From: CAVVWJ01 sp965652025 | GTDB lineage: Bacteria > Gemmatimonadota > Gemmatimonadetes > Gemmatimonadales > GWC2-71-9 | NCBI GenBank assembly: GCA_965652025.1 | Contig: CBFGTM010000003.1 | Span: 1 to 64,000, forward strand | Length of the DNA: 64,000 nt | Direction of reading: 5' to 3' | Part shown: positions 52,107 through 63,215 of the stretch, one piece after another | How positions within the stretch are numbered: the first letter of the stretch is position 1 | Layout of the letters: each line of letters opens with the position of its first letter | Notes under the pieces: model-generated | Told to the model about the DNA's origin: nothing | Seen by the model: only the letters and a program-made list of their open reading frames with translations | The model's database searches: none | Position numbers and translations under genes: made by a program

Positions 52107-54391
52107 GCACCGATTCTCGGCGGCGACTAGGGGCAGTCACCGCCCTGGTGCTGGGCCTGTTCGTCGGCCTGACGCTGCTGCCCATCCAAGTCACTGGCCC
52201 CGTAGGCCGCGCCATCGGTCACGGACTCTGGCAGTTCCTCGGCGCCGGCGCACTGGGCATACCTCTCCTGGGCGTAGGCCTGGCCCTGGCTGGATTCGAC
52301 CGGCTGGGCAATCTGGACATGAAGCGGTCGGCCATCCTCATCGTTGGTCTGAGCCTCCTGCTCCCCTACCTGCTCGGCGTGCTGGCCCATGTCGGGCGAG
52401 CCGACCTGGATATCGACGTGGGCCAGCGCGGCATGGCTGCGCGGCTGGTGGGCCTAGTACCTGGATTCTTTGCGGAGGCGATATCCAACAAGGTGGGAGT
52501 GGCCGGCGCCGTCCTGCTGGGCTTTCTCGCCTTGAGCGCGCTGACCCTCGCCACCTTCGCGTGGCATCCACTGGCGCGACTGGAGAGAAGTGGGGCGGGT
52601 GCCCTCTGGGCGGGTGGAAAGCGGGGAAGCGGGGCAGCGAAGCCGCGCCGGACCATTGGAGAAGCCTTCGACAAGTTGCGAGAGAGCAAAGAGGAGCCCG
52701 ACAAGAAAGCGGGGACGGATCAGTCCCCGCCCAGTCTGCTGGTTCGGACGTCATCCGAGAGCCGGGGCCGGAAGGAAAAGAAGGGCAAGCGCACCCTGGA
52801 GGCGCTCATCGGCAAGCCGGATGTAGAGGATGAGCCGGATCTGCCTCCGATGGATCTGCTGACCGCGCCTGCCAATCAGGACATCGATGCGGGCGAGGCA
52901 CAGCTCGATCAGTTAGGTGAATCGCTGATCGATACCCTGCGCACCTTCAAGGTGGAGGGACGCCCGGGCCACCGGACTACCGGCCCGGTCGTTACCCAGT
53001 TCGAGGTGGTGCCGGCGCCGGGTGTAAAGGTGGGACGGATCGGAGCCTTGGCCGATGACCTGGCCATTGCGATGCGAGTGCCTTCGGTCCGGGTGGCGCC
53101 GATTCCAGGGAAGGGAGCTGTCGGAGTCGAGATCCCCAATCCGGTGGCGCGCATCGTCACGCTGCGCGAGCTGTTCAATTCGGAGGAGTGGCAGGAACGA
53201 AAGGCGGTGCTGCCCATCGCGCTGGGGCACGATCTCGAGGGCAAGCCGGTGATCGCCGATCTCACCAAGATGCCGCACCTCCTCATTGCCGGCGCAACTG
53301 GAACCGGAAAGTCGGTGACCATCAACACCATTATTACCAGTCTGATTTACCGGTACACCCACAAGCAGCTGCGTTTTCTGCTGATCGATCCGAAGATGGT
53401 CGAGCTGTCCATGTACAACGCGCTGCCTCATCTCCGGCACAAGGTGGTCACCAACAACCATGACGCGGCGACGGTGCTGAAGTGGGCGGTCTTCGAGATG
53501 CAGCGCCGGTACGAGCTGCTCCAGGCCAATGGGGCACGCAACATCGCGGACTTCAATCGCAAGGTGGCAGACGGGAAACCGCTGCGAAACCCGCCCCGGC
53601 CCAAGCCGACCATTACAAGCGTCAGTGCCGAGGCTCCCGATACCCCGCCGGAGCCGCCGGTCGACGAGACGTACCGCGACGGCGTGCTTCCCTTCATCGT
53701 GATGATCATCGATGAGCTGGCCGATCTCATGATGACGGTGCAGGGTGAGGTGGAGACGCCGCTGGCGATTCTGGCTCAGAAGGCTCGCGCCATCGGGATC
53801 CACCTGATCCTGGCCACCCAGCGGCCGTCGGTCAATGTCATTACCGGCCTTATCAAGGCGAACTTTCCTAGCCGAATCGCATTTCGGGTGGCGTCCAAGG
53901 TCGACAGCCGCACGATTCTGGATCAGAACGGGGCAGAGGCGCTGCTGGGGAACGGAGACATGCTGTTCCTGCCGCCGGGAAAGAGTGAACCGATGCGGCT
54001 GCAAGGCGCCTACATCGGGACCGACGAGTCGGAGCGGATCATGGAGTGGTACGTGGCCCGGCGTGAGGCTCGGCGGGCCGCGCACGAGGCGGCCGAGGCG
54101 CAGGAAGCGGACATTCTCGAGTTGGTCCGGGCTCAGGAAGGGGAGAGCGAGGCTGCCGCGGACCCGGAGAGCGGGGAGCGCGATGCGCTCTTCCGCGAGG
54201 CTGCCGAGGCCTGCATCCAGAATCAGGGCGGTTCCACCTCACTGCTCCAACGCCGTTTACGAATAGGCTATGGCCGGGCCGCCCGGATCATCGATCAGCT
54301 CCACTACGCCGGAATTCTGGGCCCGCCGGACGGCAGCAAGCCCCGGGACGTCCTCGTCGGCTTCGATCAGCTGGATGAGTACTGCGGGTGA
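52103..54391 (+). CDS. ftsK: DNA translocase FtsK/SpoIIIE
   Basis: Septal DNA pump that clears chromosome termini and activates Xer recombination. 762 residues from ATG 52103. About four N-terminal transmembrane segments occupy residues 1-155; the linker (about 155-265) is short and basic with an octamer-repeat-encoded stretch. The alpha/beta motor has GATGTGKSVTINT (Walker A, about 396), IVMIIDELADLMMT (Walker B), and ATQRPSVNVITGLIKANFPS. The C-terminal gamma domain is a winged helix (FREAAEACIQNQGGSTSLLQ, RIGYGRAARIIDQLHYAGIL) that reads KOPS-like sites. Convergent with the small membrane protein gene; ends overlap by 25 bases. Confidence 0.95.
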   Translation: MSTDSRRRLGAVTALVLGLFVGLTLLPIQVTGPVGRAIGHGLWQFLGAGALGIPLLGVGLALAGFDRLGNLDMKRSAILIVGLSLLLPYLLGVLAHVGRADLDIDVGQRGMAARLVGLVPGFFAEAISNKVGVAGAVLLGFLALSALTLATFAWHPLARLERSGAGALWAGGKRGSGAAKPRRTIGEAFDKLRESKEEPDKKAGTDQSPPSLLVRTSSESRGRKEKKGKRTLEALIGKPDVEDEPDLPPMDLLTAPANQDIDAGEAQLDQLGESLIDTLRTFKVEGRPGHRTTGPVVTQFEVVPAPGVKVGRIGALADDLAIAMRVPSVRVAPIPGKGAVGVEIPNPVARIVTLRELFNSEEWQERKAVLPIALGHDLEGKPVIADLTKMPHLLIAGATGTGKSVTINTIITSLIYRYTHKQLRFLLIDPKMVELSMYNALPHLRHKVVTNNHDAATVLKWAVFEMQRRYELLQANGARNIADFNRKVADGKPLRNPPRPKPTITSVSAEAPDTPPEPPVDETYRDGVLPFIVMIIDELADLMMTVQGEVETPLAILAQKARAIGIHLILATQRPSVNVITGLIKANFPSRIAFRVASKVDSRTILDQNGAEALLGNGDMLFLPPGKSEPMRLQGAYIGTDESERIMEWYVARREARRAAHEAAEAQEADILELVRAQEGESEAAADPESGERDALFREAAEACIQNQGGSTSLLQRRLRIGYGRAARIIDQLHYAGILGPPDGSKPRDVLVGFDQLDEYCG
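52613..52644 (+). repeat. 8-bp repeat array inside ftsK linker
   Basis: Octamers GGTGGAAA, GCGGGGAA, GCGGGGCA, GCGAAGCC; GCGGGGAA is identical to the first unit after ssb. It encodes AGGKRGSGAAKP-like residues in the linker between the membrane part and the motor of FtsK, where sequence is tolerant. Less regular G-rich units can be traced about 20 bases further upstream. Confidence 0.6.
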
Positions 54392-54606
54392 TCCGCATCT
54401 CTGGCAGAGCCATTCTGCAGCCTGCGTTCGGCTCGTAGACCATAGTAACCAAGGATCACTCCGAAGCTCACCATCAGCGCTCCCCAAACCGTGTTCAGAC
54501 GACCGGCAGGGTCAGCCAGGCCTTCGCCGAACATCCCATATCCCACCAGCAACAGTCCAACAGCCACAAAAAGACCGCTGATCGGGAGCCGCACATCCAG
54601 TGGCAT
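54367..54606 (-). CDS. Small two-helix membrane protein downstream of the symporter
   Basis: 79 residues, read leftwards from ATG 54604-54606. Two hydrophobic helices: about 8-26 (ISGLFVAVGLLLVGYGMF) and about 38-56 (NTVWGALMVSFGVILGYYGL), then a short basic tail. It begins 24 bases after the symporter stop in the same orientation. Small proteins of this type next to SSS-family transporters are known in other bacteria, where they may be accessory subunits, but that link is inference. Its 3' end overlaps ftsK by 25 bases on the opposite strand. Confidence 0.65.
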   Translation of the reverse strand: MPLDVRLPISGLFVAVGLLLVGYGMFGEGLADPAGRLNTVWGALMVSFGVILGYYGLRAERRLQNGSARDADHPQYSSS

Positions 54607-54630
54607 CGCTGGTTCCTCAGTAGAGTGGGC

Positions 54631-56379
54631 TTACCAGAAGATCAGGTTCAGGAGCACGGAGGCACTCAGGACCACGACGGCCAGCACGGCGGGCCGGGCA
54701 TACCATGCAAGCAACGCGTCGCCACTGCCGGCTCGAGGCGTCAGAGAATAGACCAGCCCTCGCAGCTCCTCAGCGGGACGCGGGCGAGTGACGAGACTCA
54801 CCAGTACCGTCACCACGGCGCAAATCGTGAAAGCAGTGATAGCAGTCCAGAAGGTCTGGGCCAGCTCGCTGGGGTAGGTGTGGAGGAGGCCGAAATACCC
54901 ACCCTTCACCCCCGGCACCGCCCCGCGGGGCAGGGTCAGTCCGTGGTGGATGGCTGCCGCAAGCGTTCCCGACACCAGTCCCACGAAGGCGCCATGACCG
55001 GTAGTCCTGCGCCAGAACATTCCCAGTGCAAAGGTGGCGAACAGGGGGGCGTTCACGAAGGCGAAGACCAGCTGAAGCACGTCCATGATGTTGTTGAAGG
55101 AGCGCGCCACATAGGCCGCGGCGACCGACAAGAGCACCCCGCCAACGGTGGCCGCCCGCCCCACCCACAAATAGTGGGCGTCGGACGCCCGGGGCCTGAG
55201 ATAGCTCTGGTAAATGTCATATGTCCACACGGTATTGAACGCGGTGACATTGCCGGCCATCCCGGACATGAAGGAGGCGAGGAGAGCCGTCAGACCCAGG
55301 CCGAGGAGTCCATTGGGGAAGTAGTGCAGGAGCATGGACGGCGTGGCCAGGTCGTAATCCAGCACCGGGCGGCCCTGCGCGTCGATGATCGGCTGCAGCG
55401 CCGCGTCCAGTTTCGGTGGAATCAGAGATTCTCCTCCGGCGGCGGTCAGTGCGAAGGCAATCATGCCCGGCAGGATCACGAGTGCGGGAAAGAGCATCTT
55501 CGGCACCGCCGCAATCAGCGGTGTCCGGCGGGCGGCGGTGGGTGAGTCCGCGGCCATGGCGCGCTGGACCACCAGGAAATCGGTGCACCAGTAGCCGAAC
55601 GAAAGGACGAAGCCCAGTCCCATCACCAGGCCGACCCATTCGACGCCTACCGGATTCTGCGAGGCGTCGCCTAAATGGCGCCACGCCTGGGTGTACGCTC
55701 CTTCGGGCAGGCCCCGAGTGGAGGCGGCCTGCGCCAGTCGGGCCGACAGGCCATCCCAGCCGCCGACATCCTGCAGTCCCAACATCACCAGCGGAAGGAG
55801 ACCGGCTACGATGAGACAGAACTGCAGCACTTCGTTGTAGATGGCGCTGGTGAGACCACCCAGGGTGGTATAGGCCAGGACCACGCCGGCCGCGGCGAGC
55901 ATGCTGAGGTCCATGTCCCAGCCGAGCAGGAGATTGAACAGCTTGCCCATGGCGTACATCGACACGCCGGAGGAGAAGACGGTCATGACGGCGAAGGACA
56001 TGGCATTGAACGCGCGGGTCTTCTCGTCGAACCGCAGGCGCAAGTATTCGGGGACACTGCGGGCCCGCGAGCCATAGTAGAACGGCATCATGAACAGGGC
56101 GACGAAAACCATCGCCGGGATCGCGCCGACCCAGTAGAAGTGGGCGGTGGCGATTCCATATTTGGCCCCTGAGGCGCCCATCCCGATCACTTCCTGGGCC
56201 CCGAGGTTGGCCGACACAAACGCCAGCCCCGCGACCCAGGCCGGGGTGCGGCGGCCCGCCTCGAAGAAGTCCTTGCTCGTCCGCACCGAGCGTCGAACCA
56301 GCCAGCCGACCCCCAGCACGAACAGGAAGTACACCGCAATGACCGCATAGTCGACGCCCGCGAGACCGGCGGATCTCAC
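54631..56379 (-). CDS. Sodium:solute symporter family transporter (SSS/SGLT type)
   Basis: 582 residues, read leftwards from ATG 56377-56379. About 14 transmembrane segments; starts with VDYAVIAVYFLFVLGVGWLV, followed by SKDFFEAGRRTPAW, GASGAKYGIATAHFYWVGAI, VLAYTTLGGLTSAIYNEVLQ (SSS signature) and FGYWCTDFLVVQRAMAADS. The last block is common in SGLT-like sugar transporters. The substrate is probably a sugar or a related solute; it cannot be fixed from sequence. Transcribed away from yraN. The small membrane protein gene follows it. Confidence 0.9.
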   Translation of the reverse strand: MRSAGLAGVDYAVIAVYFLFVLGVGWLVRRSVRTSKDFFEAGRRTPAWVAGLAFVSANLGAQEVIGMGASGAKYGIATAHFYWVGAIPAMVFVALFMMPFYYGSRARSVPEYLRLRFDEKTRAFNAMSFAVMTVFSSGVSMYAMGKLFNLLLGWDMDLSMLAAAGVVLAYTTLGGLTSAIYNEVLQFCLIVAGLLPLVMLGLQDVGGWDGLSARLAQAASTRGLPEGAYTQAWRHLGDASQNPVGVEWVGLVMGLGFVLSFGYWCTDFLVVQRAMAADSPTAARRTPLIAAVPKMLFPALVILPGMIAFALTAAGGESLIPPKLDAALQPIIDAQGRPVLDYDLATPSMLLHYFPNGLLGLGLTALLASFMSGMAGNVTAFNTVWTYDIYQSYLRPRASDAHYLWVGRAATVGGVLLSVAAAYVARSFNNIMDVLQLVFAFVNAPLFATFALGMFWRRTTGHGAFVGLVSGTLAAAIHHGLTLPRGAVPGVKGGYFGLLHTYPSELAQTFWTAITAFTICAVVTVLVSLVTRPRPAEELRGLVYSLTPRAGSGDALLAWYARPAVLAVVVLSASVLLNLIFW

Positions 56380-56645
56380 TGGATCCTCCAGTACAACTGG
56401 GCCCGCCGATGCAGGGCAGCGCTCACGAGGAGTATCCCCGGCTTTGAAGGTGAATGACGACGTGACTGCAGCGAATGCGATGGACGAACGACGCCGATGG
56501 TTCAGGCCCGGGCAGGCACGGCTGATAGGCGTCCGCCAAAATATAAGGTACGCTGCGACTCCAGCAGGGTCTGTCGGCCCGAACAGCCGCAGATTTCGGG
56601 TCCACCTCTCCTGGAAATGGTGTCGGCATCCCGGAGCCGAGCTGC

Positions 56646-56651
56646 TACTCT
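56646..56651 (+). promoter_or_regulatory. Possible -10 box of yraN
   Basis: TACTCT, five bases before the yraN ATG at 56657, similar to the -10 at 44707-44712. The -35 region (TCGGCA at 56623-56628, 17-base spacer) is a poor match. If used, the mRNA would be leaderless. Confidence 0.35.
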
Positions 56652-56656
56652 ATGCC

Positions 56657-57073
56657 ATGCCTCACACCCGCGAGTTCATCCCCACCAGTGAGTGGGAAGA
56701 CCTGCGGCAGCTGCGGGGACTTTGGGGTGAGCGGACCGCCATAGCCTATCTGGTCTCCTGTGGCTGGGAGGTCGAGGCCCACCGGTTCAGGCTCGGCCGG
56801 CACGACGTGGATCTCGTTGTCCGGCGAAGAGACCTGATTGCCTTTGTAGAGGTGAAGACCAGGAAATCCGTGACTCAGGGCTCAGGGGTGGAGGCAGTCG
56901 GTCAGCGCAAGCAGTCCACCATTGCCAAGGTGGCCTCTCTCTGGCGGCTGCGGTACGGCCGGCCCCAGGACGAGTACCGCTTCGATGTGGTTTCGGTTCG
57001 GGACCTAGGGGCGGGGCAGTATACCGTGGAGCATGTGGAGGATGCGTGGAGGTTGGGGCGAGGGTGGTTATAG
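56657..57073 (+). CDS. yraN: YraN family (UPF0102) endonuclease-like protein
   Basis: 138 residues from ATG 56657. The core resembles Holliday-junction-resolvase-like nucleases: GERTAIAYLVSCGWEVEAHRFRLGRHDVDLVVRRRDLIAFVEVKTRKS spans about residues 28-75 when read in pieces, with the Asp of HDVDLV and the Glu-x-Lys of FVEVKTR as expected active-site residues. RKQSTIAKVASLWRL and RFDVVSVRD follow. No biochemical function is established for the family. An earlier in-frame ATG (56444) is not supported. recA follows after 87 bases. Confidence 0.88.
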   Translation: MPHTREFIPTSEWEDLRQLRGLWGERTAIAYLVSCGWEVEAHRFRLGRHDVDLVVRRRDLIAFVEVKTRKSVTQGSGVEAVGQRKQSTIAKVASLWRLRYGRPQDEYRFDVVSVRDLGAGQYTVEHVEDAWRLGRGWL

Positions 57074-57160
57074 CCTATTGCTTCGGCCTTCTTTCGGTAT
57101 TAGCTTGGAGCCCGCTACCAAGTGTAGCAAATCCGGTCACTTTTTCACAGAGGATACATC

Positions 57161-58222
57161 ATGGCTGCTGCTTCTGACGACCACCGGCTCGAAGCCGACC
57201 GCCGCAAGGCGCTCGGGTTGGCCATCTCCCAGATCGAGAAGCAGCTCGGCAAGGGAGCCATCATGCGGATGGGTGCCGACACACCCCGGGTCAAGGTCTC
57301 CGCCATTCCCACTGGCGCCATCAATCTGGATGCGGCCACCGGCGTGGGCGGCATTCCTCGGGGCCGGATCACCGAGATCTATGGCCCTGAGTCCTCGGGC
57401 AAGACCACCCTCACGCTCCACCTGGCCGCCAACGTGCAGAAGATGGGTGGGGTGGCCGCGTATGTGGATGCGGAGCATGCTCTCGACATCGAGTACGCCA
57501 AGAAGCTGGGCGTCGACATCGAAAATCTCCTCGTGTCCCAGCCGGACACCGGCGAGCAGGCACTTGAAATCGTCGAGATCCTGGTCCGCTCCGGGGCGGT
57601 CGACCTGGTCGTCATCGACTCGGTCGCGGCACTGGTTCCCAAAGCCGAGATCGAAGGCGAAATGGGCGACAGCCATGTCGGGCTCCAGGCCCGGCTCATG
57701 AGCCAGGCGCTCCGAAAGCTGGCCGGTGCCATCAACCGCTCCAACTGTGCGGTGGTATTCATCAATCAGCTGCGCGAGAAGATCGGTGTCATGTTCGGCA
57801 ATCCCGAGACCACCACTGGTGGCAAGGCGCTGAAGTTCTACGCCTCCCTCCGGCTCGACATCCGCCGGATCGGGCCGGTCAAGGAACGGGAAGCGGTTAT
57901 CGGCAACCATGTCCGGGTCAAGGTGGTCAAGAACAAGGTGGCGCCGCCGTTCCGGCAGGCCGAATTCGACGTGATGTTCGACGAAGGGATCAGTCATACC
58001 TCTCTGCTGGTCGATCTGGCGTCTGAGGCCGGCATCATTCAGAAGTCGGGTGCCTGGTATTCCTATGGCGATCAGCGCATCGGCCAAGGCCGGGAGAATG
58101 CCAAGCTCTTCCTCCGGGACAATCCGGTGTTGCTGACCGAGGTGGAGGGAAAGGTCAAGGAGCTGCTCGGGATGCGCGCTCCTGTCGCGGTGGGGGCCGG
58201 CGCCGACGACGCCGATCTGTAA
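57161..58222 (+). CDS. recA: Recombinase RecA
   Basis: Strand exchange in homologous recombination and co-protease for SOS-type regulators. 353 residues from ATG 57161 with AGAGGA seven bases upstream. Walker A GPESSGKTTL (about 75-84), YVDAEHALD, VVIDSVAALVPKAEIEGEMG, GLQARLMSQALRKL (L1/L2 region), VVFINQLREKIGVMFGNPET and TGGKALKFYASLRLDIRR are all present. The usual acidic C-terminus is present but short. I see no clear SOS operator upstream. recX follows four bases after the stop. Confidence 0.98.
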   Translation: MAAASDDHRLEADRRKALGLAISQIEKQLGKGAIMRMGADTPRVKVSAIPTGAINLDAATGVGGIPRGRITEIYGPESSGKTTLTLHLAANVQKMGGVAAYVDAEHALDIEYAKKLGVDIENLLVSQPDTGEQALEIVEILVRSGAVDLVVIDSVAALVPKAEIEGEMGDSHVGLQARLMSQALRKLAGAINRSNCAVVFINQLREKIGVMFGNPETTTGGKALKFYASLRLDIRRIGPVKEREAVIGNHVRVKVVKNKVAPPFRQAEFDVMFDEGISHTSLLVDLASEAGIIQKSGAWYSYGDQRIGQGRENAKLFLRDNPVLLTEVEGKVKELLGMRAPVAVGAGADDADL

Positions 58223-58226
58223 TTCG

Positions 58227-58859
58227 GTGGCCGTCGCTCCGCGCATCACGGCGCTCGATCCCGACCCGCGCCGACCGGAGGCAGTTCGGGTGGAGGTCGA
58301 CGGAATGCGCTTCGGCGCCATCCCGAGAGAGCTGGCCGCTCACGAGGGTCTCGCCGTCGGCAGGGAGCTCGATCCCGACCTCCAGGAGCGGCTGAGTACC
58401 GCAGCCGACATCGAGGCCGCCTTCCGAACCGTGCTCCGATCCCTCGAGGTCCGCGCCTTCGCCCGCAGCGATCTGGGAAGGCGGCTGCAGCGAAAAGGAC
58501 ATCGTCGAGCCGCAGTCGAGGCGGCGCTCACCAGGGCCGCCGAGCTGGGCCTTCTCAACGATGTTGCATTTGCCCGGAGTTACGTCGAGACCCGCGCCAG
58601 CCGGGGGCGCGGCCCCTCCCGACTTACCCGGGATCTTCTGGCCATGGGGGTCGACCGCTCTGTCATCGACCGGGCGCTGGCAGCGCAATGGCCCGAGGGG
58701 AGTGATCGGGCGGCCGTGCCGCTCGCGCTGGCCCAGAAGCGGGCGGCCCAGCTTGGCACTCTGCCTCGCAATACCAAGCGCCGTCGGCTGCTCGCATTCC
58801 TGGCTCGGCGCGGCTTTACTGGAAGGGAGGTTCTGGACCTGGTGGACCGCGTCGTGTAG
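58227..58859 (+). CDS. recX: Regulatory protein RecX
   Basis: Modulates RecA filament activity. 210 residues from GTG 58227, four bases after the recA stop. The helical three-repeat RecX fold is visible: RSLEVRAFARSDLGRRLQRK, AALTRAAELGLLNDVAFARS, YVETRASRGRGPSRLTRDLL, GVDRSVIDRALAAQ, and a last repeat LLAFLARRGFTGREVLDLV. The first 70 or so residues are a less conserved extension. The RecA-RecX pair is the common order. Confidence 0.9.
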   Translation: MAVAPRITALDPDPRRPEAVRVEVDGMRFGAIPRELAAHEGLAVGRELDPDLQERLSTAADIEAAFRTVLRSLEVRAFARSDLGRRLQRKGHRRAAVEAALTRAAELGLLNDVAFARSYVETRASRGRGPSRLTRDLLAMGVDRSVIDRALAAQWPEGSDRAAVPLALAQKRAAQLGTLPRNTKRRRLLAFLARRGFTGREVLDLVDRVV

Positions 58860-58916
58860 CTCCCGCTGGCCACTGGCTGCGGGCCCTCACGGCTCGCGAC
58901 TCATTCCCGCCCCTCC

Positions 58917-58922
58917 TATATT
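58917..58922 (+). promoter_or_regulatory. Probable -10 box of alaS
   Basis: TATATT followed six bases later by the alaS ATG at 58929, without a Shine-Dalgarno sequence. Same geometry as uvrB, so a leaderless mRNA is likely. No -35 consensus is visible. Confidence 0.55.
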
Positions 58923-58928
58923 TTCCAG

Positions 58929-61589
<2,661 letters not shown>

Positions 61590-61591
61590 GC

Positions 61592-61888
61592 GTGATCGAC
61601 GCCTGGCTGGACCGGCACACCAGTCAGGCCCCAACCGCGCTGCGCTCCCGAGTGCGACACTACGCCAGCCTCGCCGGTGGCGAGCCCGTCACCGGTACAC
61701 TGACGGCTGCCGCGTACGCCGCGCTGGCTCAGGTTCTCTCCCATCCTGGCGACCGCTCAGTTGCGCTGGACCTCCTCGCTGCCGATGCCCTGATCACCCT
61801 AGCACTATTGGCCCAGGCAGACGCAACTCCGGCTGATCTGGAGGAGTTTGCCATCTCGGTTTTGCGGACCCGGATGCCGGACTTGTGA
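61592..61888 (+). CDS. Small helical protein of unknown function
   Basis: 98 residues from GTG 61592, two bases after the alaS stop. Predicted mostly helical and without membrane segments or signal; Ala/Leu-rich (YAALAQVLSHPGDRSVALDL, then LAADALITLALLAQ). No recognised motif. It overlaps the CpsB-type gene (GTGA), so it is translated with that gene and alaS. Length, overlap and coupling suggest it is real, but no function can be proposed. Confidence 0.6.
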   Translation: MIDAWLDRHTSQAPTALRSRVRHYASLAGGEPVTGTLTAAAYAALAQVLSHPGDRSVALDLLAADALITLALLAQADATPADLEEFAISVLRTRMPDL

Positions 61889-62646
61889 TCGACCTCCACT
61901 CTCATCTGCTGCCCGGTGTCGATGATGGGTCGCGCAGCGTGGAGCAGTCGGTGAAGGTTCTCGGCACTATGGCGGGACAGGGCATCACTGACGTGTGCCT
62001 CACGCCCCACATGAAGGCCACCCGCGCCGAAGCCGGTCCGCCACCGGCGCACGATCAGGCCTTCGCTGCCTTGCGTCAGGCCGCTCCCGCTACGCCGCGT
62101 CTCCATCGCGGCGCCGAGGTCATGCTTGATCGGCCCCTGACCCGCGCGGTGGTGTTGGCCCGGAATCTCACCCTCAATGGCACCCGGTACATCTTGGTGG
62201 AGTTCCCCCGCCTGGTGCCGTTCGACATCGCGACCACGGCCCTTTCTCAGGTCCTCGAGCTCGGGTTGCTTCCGATTCTGGCTCATCCGGAGCGCTACAG
62301 CTGCTGCTCGGTCGAGGGTGTTCGTCATTGGAAGGCTCTCGGGGCCAGGATGCAGGTTGATTCGACCACGCTGCTCACCGGGCAAGCCCGAGGACAGCGC
62401 GCCCGCCAATTGGTGGGAGAAGGCCTGGCCGATATCCTGGCGGGGGACAATCATGGCGACGACAGGTCGGTCGCTACCGGTGCCGACTTCCTTCGAGCCC
62501 AGGACGGATCGGAACAAGTGGAGTTGCTGGCAGTGCGAAACCCTGCGGCCATTCTCAGCGACCAACCACTGACACCAGTGCCGCCGATCCGCATCCGGCA
62601 AAGCTGGATGCGGCGGATCAAGGATTTTCTCGAGGGCAGCCGGTGA
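61885..62646 (+). CDS. CpsB/YwqE-type tyrosine-protein phosphatase (PHP domain)
   Basis: PHP-fold manganese-dependent phosphatase of 253 residues from GTG 61885. Metal-binding blocks: IDLHSHLLPGVDDGSRSVEQ at the N-terminus, TPHMKAT, HRGAEVMLDRPL, ILVEFPRLVPF, LPILAHPERYS and LAGDNHGDD. This is the usual CpsB/Wzb-like PHP set. These enzymes dephosphorylate the tyrosine kinase that controls capsule or exopolysaccharide polymerisation. The kinase gene is not in the window. The gmhA-like gene overlaps the stop. Confidence 0.87.
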   Translation: MIDLHSHLLPGVDDGSRSVEQSVKVLGTMAGQGITDVCLTPHMKATRAEAGPPPAHDQAFAALRQAAPATPRLHRGAEVMLDRPLTRAVVLARNLTLNGTRYILVEFPRLVPFDIATTALSQVLELGLLPILAHPERYSCCSVEGVRHWKALGARMQVDSTTLLTGQARGQRARQLVGEGLADILAGDNHGDDRSVATGADFLRAQDGSEQVELLAVRNPAAILSDQPLTPVPPIRIRQSWMRRIKDFLEGSR

Positions 62647-63215
62647 GCCAGCGCCATATCGAGGCGGGGCTCGAGGCTCTGGCCCAGACCGCTCTGGCGT
62701 CCCGTTCCCTGAGCACCAGCGTAGCCGACCTCTCGTTGCGCTACGCCAGAGTACTTCGGGCAGGAGGTACGCTCTACTTCTGCGGTAACGGCGGCAGCGC
62801 GGCCGATGCCCAACACCTCGCCGCGGAATATGTAGTGCGATACTCCAGCAACCGCCGAGCGCTCGCTGCTGTCGCCCTGACCACGGATACCTCGATCCTG
62901 ACCGCCGCCGGCAATGATATGGGCTTTGAGGAGATCTTTGCGCGGCAGGTGGAAGCGCTCTGTCACCGCGAGGATCTTTTGGTGCTGCACAGTACCAGCG
63001 GGCGGAGTGCCAATCTGCTCGCTGCTGCTCGAATGGCACGAAAGATGGAGGTGCCGGTGGTGGCTTTTTTGGGTAAGGATGGTGGGTCGCTCGCCACAAT
63101 GGTTGACACCGCGGTGATCGTTCCTTCCGCTGAGACTGGCATGATCCAGCTCATTCACATGGCGCTGGAGCATCTGATCGTCGAGTCGGTGGAGCGGGAG
63201 CTGCTGCGGGCATGA
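62643..63215 (+). CDS. gmhA: Phosphoheptose isomerase-like SIS-domain protein
   Basis: 190 residues from GTG 62643 (GTGA overlap). GGTLYFCGNGGSAADAQHLA near residue 40 is the sugar-phosphate (SIS) signature, LHSTSGRSANLLAAARMARK near residue 118 is the second block, and PSAETGMIQLIHMALEHLIV near the C-terminus fits GmhA. It would isomerise sedoheptulose 7-phosphate to D-glycero-D-manno-heptose 7-phosphate for LPS core. The heptose kinase genes are not nearby, so a related SIS isomerase is possible. Confidence 0.83.
   Translation: MSQRHIEAGLEALAQTALASRSLSTSVADLSLRYARVLRAGGTLYFCGNGGSAADAQHLAAEYVVRYSSNRRALAAVALTTDTSILTAAGNDMGFEEIFARQVEALCHREDLLVLHSTSGRSANLLAAARMARKMEVPVVAFLGKDGGSLATMVDTAVIVPSAETGMIQLIHMALEHLIVESVERELLRA

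Noticed and set aside
56444..56656. N-terminal extension of yraN from ATG 56444
   Set aside because: 71 extra residues with no YraN similarity; the ATG at 56657 gives the expected family length.
57074..57160. SOS-type operator upstream of recA (also looked for at uvrB and ssb)
   Set aside because: No shared palindrome of the LexA kind (GAAC...GTTC or CTGT...ACAG) could be found at these three sites.
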